In this document: positions 25,322-35,318 of the stretch, one piece after another
How the letters are laid out: each line of letters starts with the position of its first letter
How positions within the stretch are numbered: position 1 is the first letter of the stretch
Assembly: GCA_965153455.1 (NCBI GenBank)
Contig: OZ234497.1
Coordinates: forward strand, 3,348,001 to 3,412,000
Length of the DNA stretch: 64,000 bases
Direction of reading: 5' to 3'
Source of the DNA: Sphagnum compactum
Taxonomy: Eukaryota > Bryophyta > Sphagnopsida > Sphagnales
The notes under the pieces: generated by a model
Seen by the model: only the letters and a program-made list of their open reading frames with translations
Databases searched by the model: none
What the model was told of the DNA's origin: nothing
Position numbers and translations under genes: made by a program

Positions 25322-27666
25322 ATGTTGGGGAGAGGTGGATCAAGAGTTGCTGTGCAGCCGCAAGCTGCTGCTGCTGTTGCTGGTGGTGGTGGTGAGAAAT
25401 GTGGAGAGATGAAGTACCATAGTCTCAGTCGTCGGGAGCTCCAGGCATTGTGCAAGGAGTACCATATTCCAGCCAACAAGAGCAATGTGGCGATGGCACA
25501 AGCTCTGGCCGCATTGCACAATACTACTGTGAGCAGCATTGCGTCCATTTTGCATTCACAGACCATCTGATCCTTGCTTCCTCTCTACACAGAAGTCTCA
25601 AAATCCTGGTTGCAATCAAGCACAAGAATCTGTTTGCTTGTTTGACGAGGAGTTTTTTTCTTCTGCTGTCTCACGTTGTGCATCTTGCAGGCTGTTCCAA
25701 CCCTGGGTGCGAAGTTGCTGACGTCTGGAAGGCCAACCACTGTGACCATACCACCCGAAGGTAAAGATGCTCAGCCAGTCTTCCTTGCTTTTTCTGATGA
25801 TGATGGCCCATTTTCTCCATACAAGGAGTGGGGAGCTTGCCATGCAAAGAATTCTGTCCTTGCAAAAAAGAGTGCAAGCAAGGTCGAAACCCCAAGAGCT
25901 TCACTCTGTTGTATTGCATTTCCATGTGCTGCTGATGATGCTCGAGGGTTTTATGGGTAGGAGCAGAAGCTAGGTTAAAACCTGTGGAGAAGAAACCAAG
26001 CTCAAGCTCAAGGATTGTTGGCCTTGCAACAAGGTCTGATCGTGAAGGGGATGCAAAGAAACTACTGGCAAAGAGTTCCAACAAGAAGCTGATTACTGAC
26101 CCCACTTCCTGCCAAGCTGCTGCTACTCGGGTGAGCTTCTCTGTTTCTGTCTCTGTGTGTGACATTTCAGTGTTTTTGCATTGACTGAACTCCTGAATGA
26201 TCTGCAGTCATTCTTATGTTACTACTGTTTTGATTCTTATGCTATGCACAGCAGATGGTTACAAGGAAACCACAAGCTCTAAAGCTCAGACCTAAGAATG
26301 TGAATGGCTCAGAGAGAGTCATCAAAGAAACACACATTGAGCTTTTGCCTTCCATTTCACCAATGGAGAAGAGCAAGATGGGAAGGAGCATGCCTGTTTT
26401 GAAGAAGAGAGAAACCTATTGCAAGGAGACAATGACAGAGAAGAGTGATCGTGCTGTTTACAAGCCTTCAGGCAAAGAGAACCATGCTGCAAGAGATGGA
26501 AAGACAAGGCTGAAGAAATCTTCTCTGCAAAAGGAAGAGGTGGCACCACATGCAGTTCAGAATAGTCTGCAACCAGCAGAGATGAAAAGGAATGGGACCA
26601 TCATGAGCTTCAATAACATTGTGAAATCTGTTCCACGAAAAAGTGTTACTGATGTGAAGCTCTTGTCTTCAGCTTGTGATTCTGGTGCTGTCAAAGCTCA
26701 AGATGATGGTGAAGAGGCCAGTATTGTTGTCATCCAGGAAGGTGCAGTTCTGGAAGAAGGTATGTAAGTGTTTTCCTTCATGCTCAATTTTTGTCTCTTC
26801 CTTTTCCAAGGCTGCAGAAGGCATTATTGGAGTCTGAGAAAGCATAGAAATGCTCCACAAGTTTTGGGGATTTGCTTCTGCTGCTTACTTGAGATGAGCA
26901 GGTTGAGATCTTGAAGATTATGCAGCAGGATAATTCAGGTGTGTTGGGATTTCTGGGAAATTCAGAAAACTTTCCTGTGATGGTTGAGCGGCACATTGGA
27001 AACAGAAGTTTCTGTGTATATGAGAGTTGTCCAGAAGTGGTGCTGAAAAAACCATGCAACAGCAAGAAGGTGACAGTGTCAGTTCCACCAAAGGCCACAG
27101 AGCTTCTTGAGCCCAAGGTCAAGGAAGCAAGAGTTGCTCCTACTATTGCCCAGACAATAGCTGAAGAAGCAAAAGTTGCTCCTTCTATTGGCCAGACAAC
27201 AGCCGGAGAAGCAAGAGTTGCTTCTACTATTGCCAACACTACAGCTGAAGCACCTGCACAATCCTTGTGTCTGGAAGAGCTTGGCAGGGAGGAGGCAGCA
27301 GCACAGTGTAAGGAATCTGATGCTGAATTTGTGTCTGAACCCTTGTCTCCTAAGAAAATCGAGTCTACAAAGAGTGAGAAGTCTTCCTCCTCCCTTTCAA
27401 CACCAAACAGTGTGATTGACTATATTTTGCTTCCACCATGGTCTCCACCAAAAACCTCAGCTGCAGAGCAGCAGCAGCAGCAGCCTCTGTGCCATGGCCG
27501 GTCCAAGAGGCTTACTGCAACAAAGAAGACAGGAGCTGCAAATTCTAGAGAGAATGCAAGTGTTGTTGGAGAACGCTCATTGAGGAAAAATGATTATTTG
27601 ATACGAAGTTTGCACAAACTACGTACATCAATCCGAGACAAGGTGATCAGGAAGGAAAAAAGTTGA
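25322..27666 (+). CDS. SAP-like motif nuclear protein, five exons
   Basis: Exons fit GT-AG rules and phases: 25322-25528, 25691-25760, 25961-26130, 26252 (or 26255)-26759, 26894-27666, giving about 575 residues. Residues about 34-66 (LSRRELQALCKEYHIPANKS...MAQALAAL) match the short SAP-like helix-turn-helix found at the N-terminus of a plant-specific family (Arabidopsis At3g03130/At5g17160-like, from memory). The rest is basic, Lys/Ser-rich and disordered, with GRPTTVTIPPEG after the motif, KRLTATKKT basic words (possible nuclear signals) and a C-terminal helix rich in Arg/Lys. Exon 5 encodes a 14-residue triple repeat and a polyglutamine run (QQQQQQ). SAP-type motifs bind DNA, so a chromatin or cell-division role is inferred, not shown. 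No damage is seen. Exon 4 could start 3 bases earlier or later (tandem CAG acceptor). Confidence 0.8.
27124..27249 (+). repeat. in-frame 42-bp (14-residue) triple repeat within exon 5
   Basis: Three copies of the pattern EA(R/K)VA(P/S)(T/S)I(A/G)(Q/N)T are consecutive. The length of 42 bp preserves the frame, so copy-number change would be tolerated. Confidence 0.9.
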
Positions 27667-28380
27667 CAAACTATGATCATCATGAACAACAATATTCAGC
27701 TGAAATTTTTCCAGACAAAAATGGCAAAGGTGACAACGGTCCAACAATCTGTGCACAAAATGTGACAATTCCATTGAGAATTTGCAAACGCAAATTCCTC
27801 ATAACTCTTGTTAGAGGTTTTCTTGAATGCCAATCTCTGGCAATTTTGTTGAATCTAAGGAGCTGTTTTTCACCATCTCTCTTTTGATCATTGCTGCAAA
27901 TTTCCCATATGAGATTCTGTTGTGTGAAAATGTTCAGTGGAAATATTGCATGTTCTTATTGATGTTCTTCATTCTACTACATGAACATATTAGATCAAGT
28001 AAGATTAGATTGATTTCATTTTCTTCATGTTGATTTATTTTCAGTTAATTGTGGGTTCTTGATTATGTGCAATTTGCATAATCCAATTTCCTGACTCTGG
28101 GCACCCACAATCAATTCAATGACAGCAATTCACAAAGAAGGGTTTCAAATTTTATGTTGAAGAGGCACTTTTAAGAGCCAATGAAGATGGCAGATTAAGA
28201 AAGACATGATGTTTGGGAAACATGTGATTTAGTTTATACTTGTCTTTATACTAGTATCAATACCAGGCTTATACCTGGGTTATCCATTATGGCAACATTT
28301 CAATAGACTTTTGGTTTTTTAGTGTCCGGTTTTTCTTTCATGTTTATGGATGGGGAGAGGGGAAAATAGGTAATGAACAC
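27667..28380. other. 3' flank of the SAP-like gene
   Basis: Probable 3' UTR and spacer. AT-rich with no further coding signal; a precise polyadenylation site cannot be set. Confidence 0.5.
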
Positions 28381-29105
28381 TCTATGTTGGGTGTGGTAAA
28401 CAATGACATAGGCCCACAAATAAGGGGTGTGGGTGGAGTTGCTCTAACAACACAAAAAATGTGAGATACCAAGAGAAAGAAAGGAGATAGAGGAAAGGGT
28501 CTTGGAGCTGTGAAAAGCAACACTGGAAAATTTTCATATCATTGAGCTTTGGGTATGTCATGAGCCAAAAACCCATGAACATTTTCAAACCTTGGACCAG
28601 TATTGCTGATGTATTTGTGTCAAGTCTCAAAGTGTAGTGTTTTTTCTGTAGTTGGAGGATTTGTGGGTGATTCTGTTTGGGTCTTCTTCATCCTGATCAG
28701 TGGGAGATGTAGTTGTGTACTACAAGCTTGCAATACTTGAGTTGTTAGACAAAAGCCAAAACAATAACAAAATGGACAGCCATCAATCAAGCAAAGGAGT
28801 AAGTGTGATGACTCTACATGCAATGCTAGTTCCTGCGTGGTGATCTTAAGTGCCGTCTTGAAGAATATGAGAATTTTGTTGTTCCTGAATGCAAGTTTAA
28901 TACATCTTTTGAAGAGACCTACTTTTTTCCCTGAATGCAAGTTTGTTACACACTGTTTTGAAGAAGATGAATATTTTTTGTCCTCCTGAATGCAAAGTTT
29001 ATCATAAGCATGTTTTCAAATGAATTTTTATGTTGCTCTTGAATGCAAGTTTAGTATACATGTTTTGAAGAAGATGAGATTATATTGTTCTTGAATGCAA
29101 GTTAT
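28370..29105 (+). repeat. segment upstream of COX6B, copied at 39.23-39.78 kb
   Basis: About 500 bases from 28380 align to 39228-39760 in the same orientation (shared words: gggtgtgggtggag, atgtgagata, catgagccaaaaa, ggagatgtaatta). The 3' end of the block (28880-29105) carries five copies of a 46-60-bp unit with ctgaatgcaagttt. A first exon of COX6B might lie in or near this block, but none could be recognised. Confidence 0.8.
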
Positions 29106-29208
29106 ACATGGTTTTTAATGGTTGTGCAATAACCTAATTATTGGGTGATATTATACCAAACAAATTCTGGTTTTCTCAATGTCAATTTGTGGTTAGTGAT
29201 GGTTGCAG

Positions 29209-30553
29209 GGATCAGGAGGTCACGATCACAAGGAGCATCCCAAGAAGAAAAAAGACATAATGGTGTGTTGTAACATTGACATATTATATTTTTTATTGGG
29301 TGTGCACAAGTCAATGTCCTTGTACATAATTGGGTTTACTACACTTGCATGACACATTTTCTTCTAGCTTCTCTTGGTTTTTCTTAAGGTTAAAATTTCT
29401 TATTTTTCAAAGGGTGAACCCTTAAAACAAATGTCATCGAAGAACTTTGTTGCACAATGCTTTTTGTTGGGAGTGTTTGTCCTTTTGATGGGGAAACTTT
29501 ATGAGTTTTTTAAATCAATTTTGTTGTATTCATGCACATTTTATCCATGTTAGGTCTTATGATTTTTTTCTTGCATTTTGGGAGAAGTTTGTGATGAGCA
29601 TCTCCATGGACTAAAGTCATGTCAGCTGACAACAAATGTGCATTTACTTGAACACTATCAAACCCATTTATCAACAACAAGTATCAAGAAAAAAATCATT
29701 AATGTGTTGAATAGCAGGTGGAAGATTTGAAAACTGCACCAATGGATTGGCGTTTTCCCACCACCAATCAAGCAAAACATTGCTACACAAGCTACAATGA
29801 GTTTCACAAGTTAGTATTCACAAGTAGAGCCAAATACCAACATTATTATTTACCAACTATTATCATATTTAGAATGATGAGTTTTTTAATAGGAAAAGCC
29901 CTTCACAAAAGCATTTACATACAACATTTATGACCAAAACTCCAAACCTATTTGAAGGATACTAAAGATTTTGAGTTTAAGTTTCTATTGATTAGAGTCC
30001 AAATGTCCTTCACAAACATAAATTCATGAAAGCTCAGGTAAGCAAAGTTATCAAGAATCGCAAAATGGGGTCCCCCAGAAATATTTGTTACATCTATGCA
30101 TGATGCATACTACATATGTTAATTGGTTATGCAATTCAACAGATGTGCTGCTGAGAAAGGTGAGGACGCAAAGGAATGCCAAAAGTATGCAAAATACTAC
30201 CGTTCATTGTGTCCTGCTGAATGGGTAAACAACAATGCTTCCATCTCTCTTCCGAATTATAATGGTGTTCTTGAGAAAATCAATGGAAACAACTTCATGA
30301 TTAGCTTATCAATATTCTACCTTTTCCTTAGGTGTTTTTTCTCTTTTTGTTTTTGGTGGGGGGAGAAGGGGGTGTTGAGTAGACTTGTTGTCAAAGAGAA
30401 GTTCATAAAAAATAGATACATAAATTTACCTAATGTGTGCAAACTCATGAACATGTTATCGCTGAAAATTAACCAAATTTGTCAAAATTTGTGATCTAGA
30501 TTGAGAAGTGGAATGAAGAACGAGCAAATGATATATTCCCAGGTCGATATTGA
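29209..30553 (+). CDS. COX6B: cytochrome c oxidase subunit 6b
   Basis: Subunit 6b is a nuclear-encoded, intermembrane-space-facing part of mitochondrial complex IV. Exons: 29209-29262, 29718-29809, 30143-30224, 30500-30553 (TGA); all introns are GT-AG with matching phases (29809/30143 splits a Lys codon). The core reads DLKTAPMDWRFPTTNQAKHC, then the twin-cysteine CHCH pattern CX9C (C...EFHKC) and CX10C (C...YYRSLC), and ends KWNEERANDIFPGRY. About 75 residues follow the Val at 29718, the usual core length; plant homologues add an acidic/polar N-terminal extension, here SGGHDHKEHPKKKK. The ATG at 29260 could be the start, or an unseen upstream exon supplies one. Confidence 0.93.
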
Positions 30554-30922
30554 CAAAAGAGATGGTCATCATGATTGATTATTCATTGAAGAAAGTTTTG
30601 GCTATGTTGTTAAATCATGCCCCACTGCACTTTCCTCCTTGCAAGAAAAATAGATAGACATTGGATTGTTGGTAGATGGTATGGGGTACACAAATTTTCT
30701 TAAATGTTAAATTTTCTCCCATTGACACGACAATTTCACTTCATTTGAGATGTAATGGCTCCCACATAACTTATTGCTCAATCTTGTACACAATTTGTGT
30801 TCATCGTCTACTTCTGGTGTATCACTTCGAGTTGCTCATAGCACAGCAAGCATGGCACATCATAGAAGTTGGAAGTTATACCTATTTATTATCTTAATCA
30901 AGTGCTAAAAGAGAATGATGGA
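30554..30922. other. 3' flank of COX6B
   Basis: Probable 3' UTR and spacer; the open frame at 30676-30897 has no recognisable content. Confidence 0.5.
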
Positions 30923-30976
30923 AAGTATGTAAATTAAGAGTGAATGATTAGGGGTGTCAATTTATTCACAATTAAT
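30923..30976 (+). repeat. about 50-bp direct repeat, left copy
   Basis: The text aaagtatgtaaattaagagtg followed by gggtgtcaat and tattc recurs at 35268-35318 with a 4-base indel. The two copies bracket the block of kinase and NOT1 fragments. Confidence 0.75.
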
Positions 30977-31159
30977 AATGTTTGATTTTCCTTCTCACTT
31001 ACATAAATATCTTATTTCCACAACAAGAATGAGTACCAGGCCCTGGGGCAAATCCTAGATAAAGATTAAGTACTATGGTCATGTGGGTGTTTGGCAACTA
31101 AGGAATCAAATTCAAGTGTAGACAAAAATTTATGTCTTCACTCTCTCAAGTCTCCAAAG

Positions 31160-31750
31160 TATACCAAGGATCTCGTCCCAATCAGGCCATTGGTGAGGAT
31201 CCATGTGCCAATAACTGTGAACTCATTCTCTCATCTCAGGGCTCACATCACGAGGAAGCTTTGGGTCACTAACCCAACGTACTAATAAGCAGCTTGATTT
31301 TTCTCTTTGTATTTTCAGAATGCTCACTGCCCTGAATTTTGCATTGTACCTTTCGAAATGTGGAAGGCCCAGGACAGCTTGTTAGAGCCTGTCTAACAGC
31401 TTGTACCACTTTTGGTGCCCTCCAAAACCTTGGTCCCAGAACAGCATCTGAGCTCTCATAGTCCTCAACTCTAACATTTTAAACAGAGTTTATCTACGAA
31501 GATGAATTCAAGGATTTCAATCATGGAGTTGAACATAAGGATCTAATTCATCTTCCTCAATTATCCAAGAGTTGGGCAAAACAAAGATGTCGGAGGCCTT
31601 GAGGTCTTTGTGTATCAATCCACATCCATGCAATTGGCTCATCCCATATGCAATTGACCGCATCATCCCTAGTTGTTCTTTATAAGACTCAATGAGCTTA
31701 TTTAGCAACCCAGCTCCTAAGTAAGACAGCAAGCCTTTCGGAATGTGCAA
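31160..31750 (-). pseudogene. protein kinase fragment, copy 1
   Basis: On the minus strand the pieces appear in kinase order. First comes a catalytic-loop region, GLIHKDLKASDIFV (HRDLKxxN expected; here HKDLKxxD), within 31517-31750. Then GPRFWRAPKVVQA (subdomain VIII, where the APE glutamate is lysine) near 31395-31480. Then the subdomain XI region near 31162-31262, about 85 percent alike to 41540-41640. Subdomains IX-X are missing and there are frame breaks. It derives from a serine/threonine or Raf/TKL-like family abundant in mosses and ferns. It lies about 0.6 kb after COX6B and just before the NOT1 fragment, in the opposite direction. Confidence 0.75.
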
Positions 31751-32047
31751 AATGATTAATTGAAGGGGGTTCTTTCTCCTGAATGAGAAGCTTTATAAAG
31801 CTCACATTATCCTCAAAAGATGAGAGTTATTTGCAGTGTTTCTCTCTTGTTGGCATGATTCACCCCAAGGAAAGAGCAACCATGTTGGCATGCTGGTTGA
31901 TGTGCTGACTATTCCACTTTCAGGGTCTCTTATTTGCTGACTAATTGAATTTTTTGTTTTCCAATGATTTGCTTGAGTTGTTGATGTACATTTCTTTATT
32001 GTGATGTACAGCACTCATTTATGCTAGTGGGTGTTTTTGTTTTTCAG

Positions 32048-34564
32048 GCCCGATAGGTACAATGTTGCATGGTTCTCTGCAAGTAGGCAAAACTCTGCCG
32101 CTAGGCAGTCAGTCAGTCATTCTCAAGCTGCTGCATCAGCACCTCTACCCTTGCAGGGGCAACTGCAACATGCAGGGTTGCAAGTGGGTGGAAGCTTTTT
32201 CGTTGAGTCTGTCAGAGCTGCTGCATCCTGATCAACACTGTCTGCACCCTCATAACAACAGTCTCTTGCACCTGGAACCCAAGCATTTGATCCAGGAAGT
32301 GGACAGAAGGTAGGTTGTGATCACTAGAGGAAACAGGGCCTCTCCTTATCTCCCTCTATTAGAACAGGGTACTGTCTCCTTTGTTTAGATCCTTGGGTGG
32401 TCTACTCATGTGATGGGGTCATAATTGATGTGCACTGGTCTTGCAGTTGGTTGACCTCACAAGGGACCATCTATTCATCATTGGCAAATGGCCAGTCTGC
32501 TGCTGGAAGTCAAGGATTTGTTTGCTTGGCTCAAGGTGGAGTTGCAGGTACTACTGATTTAATTTGCTTACTTGATTTATGTTGGTCCTCACTCATTCTA
32601 AAGAGCTATATTTTAAAGAGATAGGAGGGCTGCTCAAATTACATTTCTGAAGTTACTGCATGTCAGAGTTTAGTTATTAGCCTCAGTAATTGAGCAATCT
32701 GTGCAGTGGGTTTAGGGTTTATTTTAAACTGCACAAAAGTTTATGATGTGAAGGTCTTATTGTTTCCCTATGTATATTACAGCAACCGTCCATACTGAAG
32801 GGTTTGGACAAGCACTGAAAAATTGAGACACTGGTTGCCACTGCAGAAAGGTGTGATACACCAATTCAGGTATTTTTAATCTGAGCTAAATAGTACATGG
32901 TTTGCCAGAAAAAGCCATTTCAATTTGCATACAGTCATGCTTTCCCACTCCTTGTTAAACAAAGGCCTTCCTCAGTGTTGGCTGATTGCTTGTTTTTTAG
33001 CGTTGCATTGAGTTGATCTGATTCAGCTTATGTTCTTTAATATCAGATCTGACTGGGGGATTATTGTGCTTTGGTATGTTCTTGAATCTCACCAGCCACC
33101 TTCCTCAGAGGTTCGATATAAAGTGGCATTCATCATCAACAACATTGTAACAGCTGATTCGGACCACAAAGCAAAGAAGTGCTTGGAAGTGTCAAAAGAC
33201 AATATTATCCCTGGTTTGCACAATACATGGCGATGAAAAGGTAACCAGAATGGTGCTAGTTCTATCTGGAGCACCATTTGCTTTATTCCCGGAACTGGAA
33301 ATAAGTAGTCTGTACATTGTTCTAAGTCTATTCAATCATATAACACCTGCAGTACATTCATGGCAAAGTGAGTATTGAGCCCAACTTTCATGACCTGTAC
33401 CACAAGTTCTTAGACAATCAACTCCAAGGGTTCACAAGAGATAATTTGACAACATGGCATACAAATCTTTAGTCCTTTCCTGGGGGTGATGGAGTTCTAC
33501 AAACCTGGAATTACCTTTTAGACTGTTCCGGAGCTGGTGAATATCTCACATTTTTCATCTTGTTCAGTTGTTTCTACTGGTAATCATTGAAGTATTCCAA
33601 GGACATTTCAAGTATTCATATGCAATCCACACATGTCTTTGCCATGCTTTACTAGTACTGTCAATGTTTCAGTAATTTGTCAATTTTGGGTAGTTGGTTT
33701 CTTTAACAAATGTTCTGTTTCCTTGCAGGTAGTTTTGCTGTGGTCAGAATTGATTGAGTCTAGTTCAGAGGGAGTGGTCAATTGTCAAAAATCTAGGGAA
33801 TTGGTTGGGGAAGTTGACAATTGGGCATAACCAGGCTCGAAGAGCACATGAAGCTGATCCTGAGGCACTCATTACTGAGGTCAGTGCTATGCTTTCTCAA
33901 CCTTTCATGAATAATATGTGTGTGCATTGTTGTGACTCATCTTTCATCTCGATCAGGTGCAATGTGAAAGCTCTGGTTAGTCTGGTGTTAAGATGTTGTC
34001 ATCAAGTCAATCCACAGCAGAAGCAGCATGGTAAACACTTTCTGAGGATTATCAGAAAGTATGTGCATCTGATGAGTAAAAATTCTGAGAGTATTGTATG
34101 AGATATTTGCTTTTCTAACCTAGACACCTCTCTATCCGATTTGGATTTTGCAGGCATATGAAAAAGGACTCAAGATTGTGGTCATTCCTTTTACTTCCAA
34201 GGTGATCTTCCCACATTGTGATCTTCTCACATTGTGACCTCTATTTGTCTGGTTACACATGAGTAACTGTTAGGAGGACCAGATTTAGTGCAGGATGCTG
34301 ATGGATAACGTATTTTATACACCATCTGCTAGCAGGCTAATTGCAAATCAGTCCTACATTATGAGAGGTGATAGCAGTGTGTGTGAAGGCCAATCATGCA
34401 TATATGTTCAATCATATTTTGTTCGGATGTGTGAAGTGCAGATTCTTGAACACTGCCAGTCCAGTTTCACATATCAATCTCCCAATTTTTGGACATCCTC
34501 GGTCTCTTGACTGAAGATTTATGCACTACCCAACTTGAAGCTGAACCTTAAAGTATTGCTCAAT
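32048..34564 (+). pseudogene. NOT1 (CCR4-NOT scaffold) fragment with introns retained
   Basis: NOT1 is the large scaffold of the CCR4-NOT deadenylase. Exon-like pieces with plausible splice sites: 32783-32869 (IETLVATAERCDTPIQ), 33096-33240 (PPSSEV...VAFIINNI, then WFAQYMAMK), 33353-33520 (SIEPNFHDLYHKFLD), 33729-33879 (KNLGNWLGKLTIG), 34154-34201 (AYEKGLKIVVIPFTSK) and 34442-34564 (ILEHCQSSF, then GLLTE and a shifted YALPNLKLNLK). These match the start and body of the MIF4G domain that binds CAF1 in NOT1 homologues. Stops and frameshifts occur (near 32815, 33215, 33790, 34530). Sequence at 32048-32312 is Gln/Ala/Ser-rich and may be the preceding linker. Homology ends at about 34564, far short of the full protein of more than 2,000 residues. 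Confidence 0.88.
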
Positions 34565-35267
34565 GTTTACTTGTGCTTAGCTTGAGATTCTTTGGGGTTC
34601 CAAGTTGTCAACCTCTTGAATAGATTTTTAGCTTGTAATTCTCTAAGGTTCTAAGTTGATCAAGTTCAGCAATCTGAACTCACATTTGGCATCTATTTGC
34701 AAATTGCCAAACTTGATTAGCATGTGCTTAACCTCCCTAGCACAACTCCTGTTTTTTTCTTAGAGTATGTAAAGGGATGTTGGGCTCATTACTGGAGGCC
34801 ATGATGCCAATGGATATTCATGGCCAAGGGATGTCCCTTCTAGCAACCCTAATCTCCTGGATGAACCCTTTTTCCATGAAAGTTCAGCAAAGAAACTTCA
34901 TCCATTTCATCCATTAAAATTTCCTGACTGATATTTTACAGATGTGCATCCATGAATTTGGATGACTTTTAATGCAAAAAAATTAAAATTGTGAATGAAC
35001 TACACTTCATGGATGAAACAAAATGATAAATTATATTTGTTTGATGAACTTTATATCATCTTAAGACTCTTGACTTTTCATGGATGGACTTCCATTCTAT
35101 TAGGATGGCTTCAAATCCACAATCGTTCACCAAAATGGATATAAAGAAAATATGAAATTTGAAGTTCAAACTCAAAATCGTTTAATTTGCTCTGAATATG
35201 CTCAAAAAGTAAATTAGAGGGTAGTTTTAACATTGAAAGCCTCCTCTCAAGCTTCAAGCATGGGCAA
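34565..35267. other. spacer after the NOT1 fragment
   Basis: No further NOT1-like exon could be found; AT-rich, with repeats of the word aagttg. No gene supported. Confidence 0.5.
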
Positions 35268-35318
35268 AGTATGTAAATTAAGAGTGATTAGGGGGTGTCA
35301 ATCTATTCCCACTTAAGT
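35268..35318 (+). repeat. about 50-bp direct repeat, right copy
   Basis: Partner of 30923-30976 in the same orientation; see that entry. Confidence 0.75.

Noticed and set aside
25243-27239. Several minus-strand open frames over the SAP-like gene
   Set aside because: The plus strand has consistent splice sites, phases and composition over all five exons; the minus frames are shadows.
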